The notes under the pieces were generated by a model. That model worked only from the letters and a program-made list of their open reading frames with translations. It searched no databases and was not told where the DNA came from. The translations under genes were made by a program, and so were the position numbers. From positions 61,900 through 125,899 of the forward strand of contig NZ_AUAA01000007.1 of NCBI RefSeq assembly GCF_000428485.1: a stretch of 64,000 nucleotides of DNA. Reading direction: 5' to 3'. Shown piece after piece: positions 1 to 7,071 of the stretch. Within the stretch, counting starts at the first letter, position 1; every line of letters begins with the position of its first letter. This DNA comes from Epilithonimonas tenax DSM 16811 (GTDB taxonomy: Bacteria; Bacteroidota; Bacteroidia; Flavobacteriales; Weeksellaceae).

Positions 1-374
1 AAACGATCAAGGCCACGATGGACCAACGTAAAAAAGAAATCCCCAAAGCCGAAGCCATCATCAAGGATATGGCAAAAGAATTTGTAGATTGGGAAAAGAA
101 AAGAAAACTGGCACCGCAGATCAACCATTTCAAAAATTCTCTGAAAAGGATCGAAGAAATAGAAATGCACAACATCCACAAGAAATTCCATTACGCCAAG
201 ATCGAGGATATGGAACTGTCCAACAATCTGGTGCAGAAGATCACGAATCGATTTGCGAAGTACATTATGGAAAATCCTTCCCGTGCAGATGAAATCACAA
301 AACTAATGGAAGAAATTCTTGACATTCATAAACAGGAAAACAATGACGACAATAAGAATAGGAACGCGAAATAG
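1..374 (+). CDS. hemA: Glutamyl-tRNA reductase, C-terminal fragment cut by the window edge
   Basis: Only the last ~124 codons are present; the reading frame is open from base 3 and the 5' end lies outside the window. The visible part is a charged, fully helical segment (lysine/glutamate-rich, ending near NNDDNKNRNAK) that fits the C-terminal dimerisation domain of glutamyl-tRNA reductase, which makes glutamate-1-semialdehyde for 5-aminolevulinate synthesis. The catalytic cysteine and NADPH domain are not visible, so the name rests on the fragment plus position: it overlaps hemC by 32 bases and is followed by hemD and hemE. That makes this the start of a haem biosynthesis operon. Confidence 0.8.
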   Translation, partial: TIKATMDQRKKEIPKAEAIIKDMAKEFVDWEKKRKLAPQINHFKNSLKRIEEIEMHNIHKKFHYAKIEDMELSNNLVQKITNRFAKYIMENPSRADEITKLMEEILDIHKQENNDDNKNRNAK

Positions 375-1251
375 TCCGCTTGCGCTTTGGCAGGCACACG
401 AAGTTGAAGCCAAACTTCAGAATTTGGGCTTTCAAACACAGATCGTTCCCATCATCAGCTCCGGAGATAAAAACCTGAACCAACCGCTTTACGCCTTGGG
501 AATCACCGGCATTTTCACCAAAGATCTGGACATTGCTTTGCTTAATGATGAGATTGATATTGCGGTTCATTCCCTAAAAGATGTTCCGACGCTTTTGCCG
601 GAAAACATTCAGATCTCAGCGGTTTTGGAAAGGGATTTTCCAGAAGATGTATTGGTCAGAAACAAAGACGCAGAAGCGTTGGATTTGAATACCTTGAAAA
701 TTGCGACCAGCAGTTTGAGAAGACGCGCTTTTTGGCTGAAAGAATTTCCGGAAACTGAATTTACCGACATCCGTGGAAATGTACAAACACGATTAAAAAA
801 ACTGGACGATGGCGTTGCAGATGCGACGATATTTTCACTAGCCGGAATCAAAAGGATGAATCTGGATGTAGCGTATGAACAAATCCCATTCTTGTTACAA
901 GCACCTTCGCAAGGTGTGGTTGCAATCGCCAGCAAAATTGACAATCCGGAATTGAGCCTTATTTTAAAATCAATATCTCATCAAGACACTGAGATTTGCG
1001 TTACGATAGAAAGAGAATTCCTGAAAACACTAGAAGGCGGCTGTACAGCGCCGATTGGCGCAAAAGCTGAATTAGTAGGCAATCAAATCAGATTTGTCGG
1101 CAGACTTTGTTCGCTTGATGGAAAAGATTGCATCGAAACAGATGAAATATTGGAATGGAATGATTCTGAGAATTTTGGTGAAAAATGGGCACTGAAAGTT
1201 TTGGAAAACGGCGGCAAAGAATTGATGCACAACATTAAAAAAAGTTTGTAG
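343..1251 (+). CDS. hemC: Hydroxymethylbilane synthase (porphobilinogen deaminase)
   Basis: Polymerises four porphobilinogens into hydroxymethylbilane. I place the start at ATG 343, because the family's conserved N-terminus (IRIGTRNSPLALWQA) begins directly after it. The TTG at 319 would only add eight unconserved residues. The product is 302 residues, normal for HemC. Visible motifs are the ATSSLRRRA and DIRGNVQTRL substrate-binding segments in the middle and EGGCTAPIGA, whose cysteine (about residue 234) carries the dipyrromethane cofactor. It overlaps the 3' end of hemA by 32 bases, implying translational coupling. It is separated from hemD by a palindromic element (1262-1364). Confidence 0.97.
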   Translation: MTTIRIGTRNSPLALWQAHEVEAKLQNLGFQTQIVPIISSGDKNLNQPLYALGITGIFTKDLDIALLNDEIDIAVHSLKDVPTLLPENIQISAVLERDFPEDVLVRNKDAEALDLNTLKIATSSLRRRAFWLKEFPETEFTDIRGNVQTRLKKLDDGVADATIFSLAGIKRMNLDVAYEQIPFLLQAPSQGVVAIASKIDNPELSLILKSISHQDTEICVTIEREFLKTLEGGCTAPIGAKAELVGNQIRFVGRLCSLDGKDCIETDEILEWNDSENFGEKWALKVLENGGKELMHNIKKSL

Positions 1252-1261
1252 CAGATTTAAT

Positions 1262-1364
1262 GCAAAGGCGCAACTATTTGTTCATTTGAAATGTTCAAAG
1301 TCGCCAAGTTAAAAATTTGCGACTTCTATATCAATAACAATTACTATTTTTTTTGCGCCTTTGC
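1262..1364. repeat. Nested inverted-repeat element between hemC and hemD
   Basis: Outer arms GCAAAGGCGCAA (1262-1273) and TTGCGCCTTTGC (1353-1364) are perfect 12-base complements. Inside them AAGTCGC (1298-1304) and GCGACTT (1319-1325) form a second perfect pair. The element fills nearly the whole gap and ends 13 bases before the hemD ATG, so a folded transcript would sit in the hemD leader. It may be a miniature inverted-repeat element or an mRNA processing/attenuation site; the sequence alone does not decide. Confidence 0.6.
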
Positions 1365-1377
1365 GTTAAAAGACCAT

Positions 1378-2064
1378 ATGAAAATCCTTTTTACAAAATC
1401 ACTGGACAAAAAAGAAGTTGCTGAGAAATTGGGAACGGAGATGTTGCTTGATTTTGTAGAAGTGATCAAAACTGCTGTTATCAAAGTCAAAACTTTCGAA
1501 CTTAAGAACAACTCTTTGATTTTCACGAGCGTGAATGGTGTGAAAGCCTTCTTCGATAATGCTTTTGACGCAAACGAAAACTTTGCAGAGAAGCATTACA
1601 ATAAAATCTACGCCGTTGGTTCACAGACGAAAAAGGAACTCAGGAAACACCACTTTGGGACTTTCAAGCTTTGTAAAAATGCTGCAGAACTATCGCAGTT
1701 TATCATAGAAAATTCTGTTGAGGAAAAGTTTCTGCATTTTTGCGGCAATCTGGCGCTGGATATTCTGGATGAAAAACTGCCGCTTCAGAATATTTCTTAC
1801 AAAAAAATTCCTGTGTACAAAACCGAATTGCTTTTTCCGAAAATCACTGAGAAATATCAGGCTGTGGTTTTCTTCAGTCCAAGCGGAGTTCGTAGTTTTG
1901 CGAAGTTCAATAGTCTGGAGGATTTGACAATCTTTTCGATTGGAAAAACAACAACGTCAGAATTGAAGAAACTCACTGAAAATAAAATAATTACAAGTCC
2001 TAAAAATACATTAACAGATCTGTTGAATTTGATTTCTAAGGATGCTTCGACAGGCTCAGCATGA
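1378..2064 (+). CDS. hemD: Uroporphyrinogen-III synthase
   Basis: Cyclises hydroxymethylbilane with D-ring inversion to uroporphyrinogen III. I choose ATG 1378 (MKILFTKSLDKKEVAEKLG), the usual HemD beginning; the upstream ATG at 1291 would translate the palindromic repeat. The product is ~228 residues, close to family size. The sequence is weakly conserved, as is normal for HemD, but shows IFTSVNGVKAFF near residue 45, AVGSQT near residue 80 and VVFFSPSGVRSF near residue 162, the typical turn motifs of the two Rossmann-like lobes. Its last eight codons (KDASTGSA) run into a repeat at 2041-2066, so the native C-terminus has probably been replaced by repeat sequence. It lies between hemC and hemE. 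Confidence 0.88.
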   Translation: MKILFTKSLDKKEVAEKLGTEMLLDFVEVIKTAVIKVKTFELKNNSLIFTSVNGVKAFFDNAFDANENFAEKHYNKIYAVGSQTKKELRKHHFGTFKLCKNAAELSQFIIENSVEEKFLHFCGNLALDILDEKLPLQNISYKKIPVYKTELLFPKITEKYQAVVFFSPSGVRSFAKFNSLEDLTIFSIGKTTTSELKKLTENKIITSPKNTLTDLLNLISKDASTGSA

Positions 2065-2066
2065 CA
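2041..2066. repeat. REP-like intergenic repeat invading the 3' end of hemD
   Basis: The string GATGCTTCGACAGGCTCAGC at 2041-2060 and the following ATGACA resemble a short palindromic repeat I know from many bacterial intergenic regions. It supplies the last codons and the stop of hemD. Its core has dyad character (GCTTCGACAGGCTCAGC). The family assignment is from memory of such elements, not from a second copy in this window. Confidence 0.45.
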
Positions 2067-2111
2067 AATTTTTATGTGGTTTGGAAGACTCATGTTGAAA
2101 CTTTGCGAAGC

Positions 2112-2206
2112 GCGCCCCGACTTGAACGGAGCTCTTTTTCTTTTTGTTGCATTGGACGGAGCTTGGGCAACCAAAAGAAAAAAGCGGGAGTGGAAGGCGG
2201 AAAAGG
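2112..2206. repeat. Intergenic hairpin repeat, copy 1
   Basis: GC-rich ends (CCCGACTTGAACGGAGCTC on the left; GCGGGAGTGGAAGGCGG on the right) enclose a pyrimidine tract CTTTTTCTTTTTG and its near complement CAAAAGAAAAAAG. The transcript could fold into a long hairpin. A second copy with the same layout is at 5390-5480. No protein is supported here: the overlapping short open frames on both strands are artefacts of the repeat. It separates hemD from hemE. Confidence 0.6.
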
Positions 2207-2255
2207 CGCCCAAACGTCACAAATTGGTTCGACGCAAGTCAAATAAATTAAAAAA

Positions 2256-3281
2256 ATGATAAAAAACGACCTATACTTGAAGGCCTTGCGAGGCGAAACC
2301 GTGGAAAGACCGCCCGTGTGGATGATGCGACAAGCCGGAAGATATTTGCCGGAATTCATTGCGTTGCGCGACAAATACGACTTTTTCACCAGATGCCAGA
2401 CGCCGGAACTGGCCTCGGAAATTACGGTGCAACCAATTCGCAGATTTCCTTTGGATGCGGCGATTTTGTTCTCGGACATTCTTGTGGTTCCACAAGCGAT
2501 GGGCATCGATTTCAAAATGAAGGAATCCGTTGGACCCTGGTTGGACGAGCCCATCAGAACAGCACAACAAATTGATGATGTGATAGTTCCGGACGTGAAT
2601 GACACTTTGGGTTACGTTTTCGATGCGATAGAAATGACCTTGGAAAAACTGGACAATGAGATTCCGTTGATCGGTTTTGCCGGAAGTCCGTGGACTATTT
2701 TCTGTTATTGTATTGAGGGACGCGGTTCGAAGGATTTCAATATTGCAAAATCTTTCTGTTTCCTGCAACCGGAAGCGGCGCACAAATTATTGCAAAAAAT
2801 CACAGACACCACCATTGCTTATCTGAAACGAAAAGTGGAAAAAGGGGTTTCTGCCGTTCAGGTTTTCGATTCTTGGGGCGGAATGCTTTCTCCTGCTGAT
2901 TATCAGGAGTTTTCCTGGCAATATATCAATCAAATTGTGGAAGCTTTGGCACCTTTGACGCACGTTGTTGTTTTCGGGAAAGGCTGTTGGTTTGCGTTGG
3001 AAGATATGACCCAATCAAAAGCATCTGCTTTGGGCGTAGACTGGACCATCACGCCGGAGCTCGCTAGAAAATTCACCAATAACGCTATCACGCTTCAGGG
3101 GAACTTTGACCCGTCGAGATTGCACTCTACGCCGGCGACGATCCGAAGAATGGTTCACGAGATGATCGACCGTTTTGGGAAAGACCAGTACATTGTGAAT
3201 CTGGGACACGGCATCTTACCCAATATTCCGGTGGAAAATGCAGAAGCTTTTATAAAGGCTGTTGTAGAGTGGAAAGGATAA
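2256..3281 (+). CDS. hemE: Uroporphyrinogen decarboxylase
   Basis: Removes the four acetate carboxyls of uroporphyrinogen III to give coproporphyrinogen III. At 341 residues it is full length. The signature [16 protein letters not shown] is at residues ~18-33, with further family segments [15 protein letters not shown] (~70), [15 protein letters not shown] (~140), [16 protein letters not shown] (~205) and the C-terminal NLGHGILPN. It follows hemD by 191 bases containing two repeats and ends at a strong terminator, so it closes the visible hem cluster. Confidence 0.97.
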   Translation: MIKNDLYLKALRGETVERPPVWMMRQAGRYLPEFIALRDKYDFFTRCQTPELASEITVQPIRRFPLDAAILFSDILVVPQAMGIDFKMKESVGPWLDEPIRTAQQIDDVIVPDVNDTLGYVFDAIEMTLEKLDNEIPLIGFAGSPWTIFCYCIEGRGSKDFNIAKSFCFLQPEAAHKLLQKITDTTIAYLKRKVEKGVSAVQVFDSWGGMLSPADYQEFSWQYINQIVEALAPLTHVVVFGKGCWFALEDMTQSKASALGVDWTITPELARKFTNNAITLQGNFDPSRLHSTPATIRRMVHEMIDRFGKDQYIVNLGHGILPNIPVENAEAFIKAVVEWKG

Positions 3282-3286
3282 ACAGA

Positions 3287-3315
3287 AACCAGAGCGATTT
3301 GCTCTGGTTTTTTTT
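3287..3315 (+). terminator. Rho-independent terminator after hemE
   Basis: AACCAGAGC (3287-3295), loop GATTT, GCTCTGGTT (3301-3309), followed by a run of T to 3315. A perfect 9-bp stem starts six bases after the hemE stop. Bases 3316-3507 downstream hold no supported gene. Confidence 0.85.
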
Positions 3316-3507
3316 ATTCCAGATGTTCTGGATTCGGCTGGGAAGCTTTGGCGGATTCGTTATTCAATCCGTGTTGTTGAGGAATTGTTTGCTTTTCCAA
3401 TTTTTTCTAACATCACCATTATAATCATTTGATAACCAACGTAAAATATCACAGCAACTTATACAGAAGTTATGAAACGCTAAGGTTTTTAATACCACTT
3501 TATGACC

Positions 3508-3999
3508 TTATTTTCCCAGAACTTTCCTTAGTTTTTCTACAAAAACATAGGTTGCAGGACAGATCAAAGTGTTTTGGATGGTGAGATGATTGATCTGATA
3601 GATCTTCTTGCGATCGGTATGTGGATATTCTCGGCAGGCTTTTGGGCGAACATCGTATATGGAACAGGCGTTATCTTCATTCAGAAAAAAGCAGGGTAAG
3701 TTTTGCAGTACTTTGTCCTGATCCTCGTCTATTCGCAAAAATTCCGTCTCAAAATCTACCGGTTTCATTCTCAGATGTTTTGAGATCCTTTCGATGTCTT
3801 TTTCTGTGTAAAGCGGACCGGTGGTTTTGCAGCAATTGGCGCAACTGAGGCAATCTATTTCTGCAAAAGTGTCTTCGTGCGTTTCCAAAGTCAAATAGTC
3901 CAGATTTTTGGGCGGTTTCTTTTTGAGTCCTTCCAAGAATTTCCTGTGTTCCTTTTGTTTTTGCCAAGCTTGCTTTTTATAAAATTCTAGATCCATCAT
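3508..3999 (-). CDS. YkgJ-family cysteine-cluster protein (putative zinc/iron-chelating)
   Basis: 163 residues. Cysteines at 50, 53, 56 and 57 form the CxxCxxCC cluster (DCLSCANCCK), followed by PCFFLNEDNACSIYDVRP and KACREYPHT, and a late cysteine (LICPATY). This pattern defines the YkgJ/UPF0153 family, thought to bind a metal or Fe-S cluster; no reaction is established. The N-terminal ~45 residues are basic and helical. Its start overlaps the stop of the K+ channel gene upstream (ATGA-type overlap at 3996-3999), so the two are probably cotranscribed. Confidence 0.85.
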   Translation of the reverse strand: MMDLEFYKKQAWQKQKEHRKFLEGLKKKPPKNLDYLTLETHEDTFAEIDCLSCANCCKTTGPLYTEKDIERISKHLRMKPVDFETEFLRIDEDQDKVLQNLPCFFLNEDNACSIYDVRPKACREYPHTDRKKIYQINHLTIQNTLICPATYVFVEKLRKVLGK

Positions 4000-4952
4000 G
4001 AAGAAATATCTGGTAATCCTGCTGGAAAATTACTGTTAATCAAATCCAGATTCAGTATTGTGAATCTGTTGGTTTCATCCGGACCGTACATTTTTTCAAA
4101 TTTTGCGCCGTAGATGATTTCGTCTGAGGTGTAACTCGTTCTCTGCACCACATCACTGGAAAATATACTGTCGAAGGCTTTGACGTGTACAATAATTTCT
4201 ATATCAATGTTTTTTATATCTTCTGCCGTTAAACTGTAAAACGGAGAATCTTCATCTATATAATGGACGATCGTCCAGTTCAAAATCAATGAAGTGATCT
4301 TTGTAACTTCTAATTTCAAGGTGTAAAATGAGCTTTTGGTTTCACCATTTTCTGTCATTTCAAAAGACGCCAACACTGTGATACTGGCATCTGTAAGCGA
4401 CGTATTTTTGAATGGCGCCATCCGGAACATCAATGCTGATTTCTGTTTATAAGCCGAGATCAGCGCCACATCACTGAATTTCAGAAAAGCGCGCGGGCGG
4501 GAAAATCGGCCATAAAACAATCCTGTCGCGATCGCAAATGCCAATAATCCCAAAAATGCCTCGAACGTGGCCACCAGACTTGCCAAAAACCCAACCGGCG
4601 CGATACGACCGTAACCTACTGTGGTAAAAGTCTGAGAACTAAAGAAGAAAACATCCGTGAACTCATTGGCAAAATTGCTTTTATCTATTCCGGTCAGATG
4701 TTCTATGCCAATCAAATAATAAATCAAGGCGAACATAAAATTCACGATAATGTAGCTGCCAACCAAGAGCCCGATGAACTGCCATCTTTTGAGATCCAGC
4801 ATCGTGTGGTACCAGCTGTAACGGTTCAGGATATTGATTCCTTTTTTCTTGATATTGGGATAGCCATCTTTGTTGATAAATCTGCCAGAAAAATTGTCGC
4901 CAAAACCGGTGTCTTTGGTGGGCTTTAATCTGGAAAAACTGAATTTTGACAT
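3996..4952 (-). CDS. KirBac-type inward-rectifier potassium channel
   Basis: 318 residues. An amphipathic N-terminal segment (HTMLDLKRWQFIGL) leads into TM1 (~58-82), a pore helix (FFFSSQTFTTVGYG) with selectivity filter TVGYGR at 111-116, and TM2 (~119-146). A C-terminal immunoglobulin-like cytoplasmic domain follows (~150-318; MFRMAPFKNTSLTDASITV, ending FTILNLDLINSNFPAGLPDISS). This is the KirBac order, so it should be a tetrameric K+ channel of the inner membrane. It is divergent from the truncated haemoglobin with only 40 bases between starts, and cotranscribed with the cysteine-cluster protein. The gating ligand cannot be read from sequence. Confidence 0.9.
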   Translation of the reverse strand: MSKFSFSRLKPTKDTGFGDNFSGRFINKDGYPNIKKKGINILNRYSWYHTMLDLKRWQFIGLLVGSYIIVNFMFALIYYLIGIEHLTGIDKSNFANEFTDVFFFSSQTFTTVGYGRIAPVGFLASLVATFEAFLGLLAFAIATGLFYGRFSRPRAFLKFSDVALISAYKQKSALMFRMAPFKNTSLTDASITVLASFEMTENGETKSSFYTLKLEVTKITSLILNWTIVHYIDEDSPFYSLTAEDIKNIDIEIIVHVKAFDSIFSSDVVQRTSYTSDEIIYGAKFEKMYGPDETNRFTILNLDLINSNFPAGLPDISS

Positions 4953-4957
4953 AATTG

Positions 4958-4988
4958 CAAAATTACATTTTAATTTGTTTTAATTTTG
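4958..4988. promoter_or_regulatory. Back-to-back -7 boxes of the divergent K+ channel and haemoglobin genes
   Basis: On the plus strand TAATTTTG lies at 4981-4988, only four bases before the haemoglobin ATG. On the minus strand TAATTTTG (4965-4958) lies five bases before the channel ATG. Both fit the Bacteroidota -7 consensus TAnnTTTG. Neither has a clear TTTG 19 bases upstream. If used, both transcripts would begin at or within a few bases of their start codons, that is nearly leaderless. Confidence 0.45.
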
Positions 4989-4992
4989 TAAA

Positions 4993-5370
4993 ATGAAAGA
5001 TATTACCACCAGAGAAGACATAGAAATTTTGGTTCAGAAGTTTTATCAAAAGCTTACGAAAGATGACGTTATCGGATTTTTCTTTACAGATATTGCCAAG
5101 ATAGAACTGCATAAACACCTGCCGAAAATGTATGATTTCTGGGAAAGTATTCTTTTGGGTAATCCGGTGTATGATGGATCTCCGATGGCGAAACATTTCC
5201 CTCTGAATGATGTTGTAGCCATGGAAGAAAAACACTTCAAACGCTGGCTGCAGGTTTGGGAAGAAACAATCCGCGAAAACTACGCTGGTAAAAATGCAGA
5301 AACGGCTGTCACCCGAGCGCTGAATATCGCCAGAATCATGCATCATAAAATGGTGAACGCGAGAAGATGA
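4993..5370 (+). CDS. Group III truncated haemoglobin
   Basis: 125 residues, the length of a 2-over-2 globin. The order REDIEILVQKFYQKLTKDDVIG, then HLPKMYDFWESILLG and HFPLNDVVAMEEKHFKRWLQVW, is characteristic of group III (P) truncated haemoglobins. The histidine in EEKHFKRWL is the expected proximal haem ligand, and the aromatic YDFWE patch lines the pocket. The likely role is O2/NO binding or detoxification in the cytoplasm; the exact role of group III members is not settled. Transcribed away from the KirBac channel and followed by an intergenic hairpin repeat. Confidence 0.92.
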   Translation: MKDITTREDIEILVQKFYQKLTKDDVIGFFFTDIAKIELHKHLPKMYDFWESILLGNPVYDGSPMAKHFPLNDVVAMEEKHFKRWLQVWEETIRENYAGKNAETAVTRALNIARIMHHKMVNARR

Positions 5371-5389
5371 CCGGAAAAAGTCTCCTACC

Positions 5390-5480
5390 CAATCGGCTGC
5401 AGCCCGGCCTGAATGGAGCTCTTTTTCTTTTTTGAGAAAAAACAAAAAAGCGGGAATGGAGGACGGATAAGCTGCCCCAA
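5390..5480. repeat. Intergenic hairpin repeat, copy 2
   Basis: Same layout as 2112-2206: a GC-rich left end (CAGCCCGGCCTGAATGGAGC), the tract CTCTTTTTCTTTTTTGAG, its complement AAAAAACAAAAAAG and a right end GCGGGAATGGAGGACGG. The gap between haemoglobin and the DUF6122-like gene is almost entirely this element. Differences from copy 1 are scattered substitutions and a shorter loop, which keeps the stem: that pattern suggests selection for the fold. Confidence 0.6.
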
Positions 5481-5487
5481 TAACGGA

Positions 5488-5838
5488 TCAGAAACCCATA
5501 AAGTGCAACTCCCAATCTATCCAGTCTGTGAGCATATGGAAGAGCAGTCCAACGCCGATGATCCTGGGAACACCTTTGAAAAACAAGAGCAAAGCGTAAA
5601 GTCCCATTGCCCAGAAGGTGTGCAACAAGTGAAAATTGATACTGCAACGGTCTGGCGAAAAAATGGGTGTGCTGAGCAAATGATCCGCATCCACCAGCAT
5701 GGTCCCAAGGAAGATAAAGTAGGCTTTTTTCCAATCTTTTTTAAAAAACACCAAGGCAATAACCATAGGGAAAGCCAGATGTAAAACGTAATGTACAGCG
5801 GTTCTGAAAAAGAATATTTCTAAAAAATGTGTCTGCAT
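5488..5838 (-). CDS. Small integral membrane protein, DUF6122-like
   Basis: 116 residues with about four hydrophobic helices. Histidines and acidic residues sit at membrane borders: AVHYVLHLAFPMVIA near 15-28, TMLVDADHLLSTPIF near 47-61, FHLLHTFWAMG near 69-79 and HMLTDWIDWELHFMGF at the end. These repeated H/D motifs resemble membrane metal-dependent hydrolase-like families. I recall the family as DUF6122, common in Flavobacteriia; no function is known. It lies 12 bases downstream of the envelope operon on the same strand and may be its last gene. Confidence 0.7.
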   Translation of the reverse strand: MQTHFLEIFFFRTAVHYVLHLAFPMVIALVFFKKDWKKAYFIFLGTMLVDADHLLSTPIFSPDRCSINFHLLHTFWAMGLYALLLFFKGVPRIIGVGLLFHMLTDWIDWELHFMGF

Positions 5839-5850
5839 ATTGATCTTAAT

Positions 5851-7071
5851 TTACCATCTGAGAATAAGCGGTAATGTTTCTTTTTTGAATTGTACAGTCA
5901 GATCATAGCTATCAGCTTTGTTTCCGTAAAAGACATAATTGATCGCCGCTAATGCCTGCTTTTCGCGAGACGAAAGCGATTTGACAGAATTAAGTAATAA
6001 CGCATTATTTTTTATAAAAATATAATTTCCTGACGAGCTCTTCCCAAAGTCTAATTCTTTTCTTTTCGATTTGATAGAAATTTTGTTGCCGTTTTTCTGA
6101 ATGACATTGGGCTGGAATGGAATGGCCGTGAATTGATTTTGGGTATTGATCCACTTTTTGTTTACGAAGTGTGACCAGGTTTTCTCCGCATCAGAACTTT
6201 GTAAAGAAATGTTATAATTGGGCTGTATGATTTTCTGGTCACTCACTTTTTCTACCGCATTGAAATTGTCATCATAGCCGTAAGTGATGATCTTATCATT
6301 CACCATTTCTAGTTCTGCAACGGCGGCAACGGAATGGATTCCCAAAGAATCATTCCATTTTTTGTTGACTAATAGGGCGGTCATTTTCGTATGAGTTGCA
6401 TCTAAATTCAGTTTCAAAAATGCGGTTGTTTTATCCAGATCTGAAGCCATGGATGAGAACTTATCATCTGCTGTTTCCGTTTTGATCTGGATCTGATCAT
6501 CATTGAGATAGACTGCAAAATTGAAAATCTTTGATTTTGCGAGATAAGAAACGCTGGCCACAGAATGATGGATCAATTGATCAGCGTACAAGCTTTTGGT
6601 CTGAGAATGCGCCAAACCGTCTGTTACCTTTTCAAAATCTTTGTGAGCCAAACCGACTACCACTCTCGAGCCATCCATTTTCACGGAGAATGGCGCCTTT
6701 GTATAGGTGTTGTTTTTGCTTATTTTAAAACCATTCGACTGCAGAAAACTCAAAAGTTCATCTTTATCGGAAATATCAAAAATGCTGTACCATTGGTTAA
6801 AACCCGTGTTTTGTAAATGAAAGACCTGGATGTAATCAGGAATTTTTATTCCATTTTTTTGGACTGAGTGCGCCTGCGTTCCAAACCATTTTGAAGGATG
6901 TTTTGCCAAAGTGAAGCTGTATTGCTGCGACAGTTTTTTGACATCGATCAAAGCAACCGTATCGGCATTTCCGGGCACGAATCTCAGTTCTTGATCTTTG
7001 AGAGACCACAGAACATAGCCAACTACTGCGACAAGAGAGGCAAGCAGAACAATGATCCAACTTTTTTTCAT
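5851..7071 (-). CDS. Membrane-anchored protein of unknown function, third gene of an envelope operon
   Basis: 406 residues with one N-terminal hydrophobic helix (KKSWIIVLLASLVAVVGYVLW, ~2-22) and no lipobox. It is probably inner-membrane anchored with a large periplasmic domain rich in beta strands. The opening of the soluble part (RFVPGNADTVALIDVKKLSQ) resembles that of the next gene (LVPNDAVFYMEVNGKEINS), which suggests a distant paralogue of DUF4836-like proteins. It begins immediately after the stop of the 681-residue protein (7071/7072), so the genes are tightly coupled. I do not recognise a function. Confidence 0.6.
   Translation of the reverse strand: MKKSWIIVLLASLVAVVGYVLWSLKDQELRFVPGNADTVALIDVKKLSQQYSFTLAKHPSKWFGTQAHSVQKNGIKIPDYIQVFHLQNTGFNQWYSIFDISDKDELLSFLQSNGFKISKNNTYTKAPFSVKMDGSRVVVGLAHKDFEKVTDGLAHSQTKSLYADQLIHHSVASVSYLAKSKIFNFAVYLNDDQIQIKTETADDKFSSMASDLDKTTAFLKLNLDATHTKMTALLVNKKWNDSLGIHSVAAVAELEMVNDKIITYGYDDNFNAVEKVSDQKIIQPNYNISLQSSDAEKTWSHFVNKKWINTQNQFTAIPFQPNVIQKNGNKISIKSKRKELDFGKSSSGNYIFIKNNALLLNSVKSLSSREKQALAAINYVFYGNKADSYDLTVQFKKETLPLILRW

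Noticed and set aside
2090..2783. Two overlapping minus-strand open frames of ~170 codons across hemE
   Set aside because: They mirror the strongly conserved HemE frame and the hairpin repeat, show no family motifs and no plausible start context; coding shadows.
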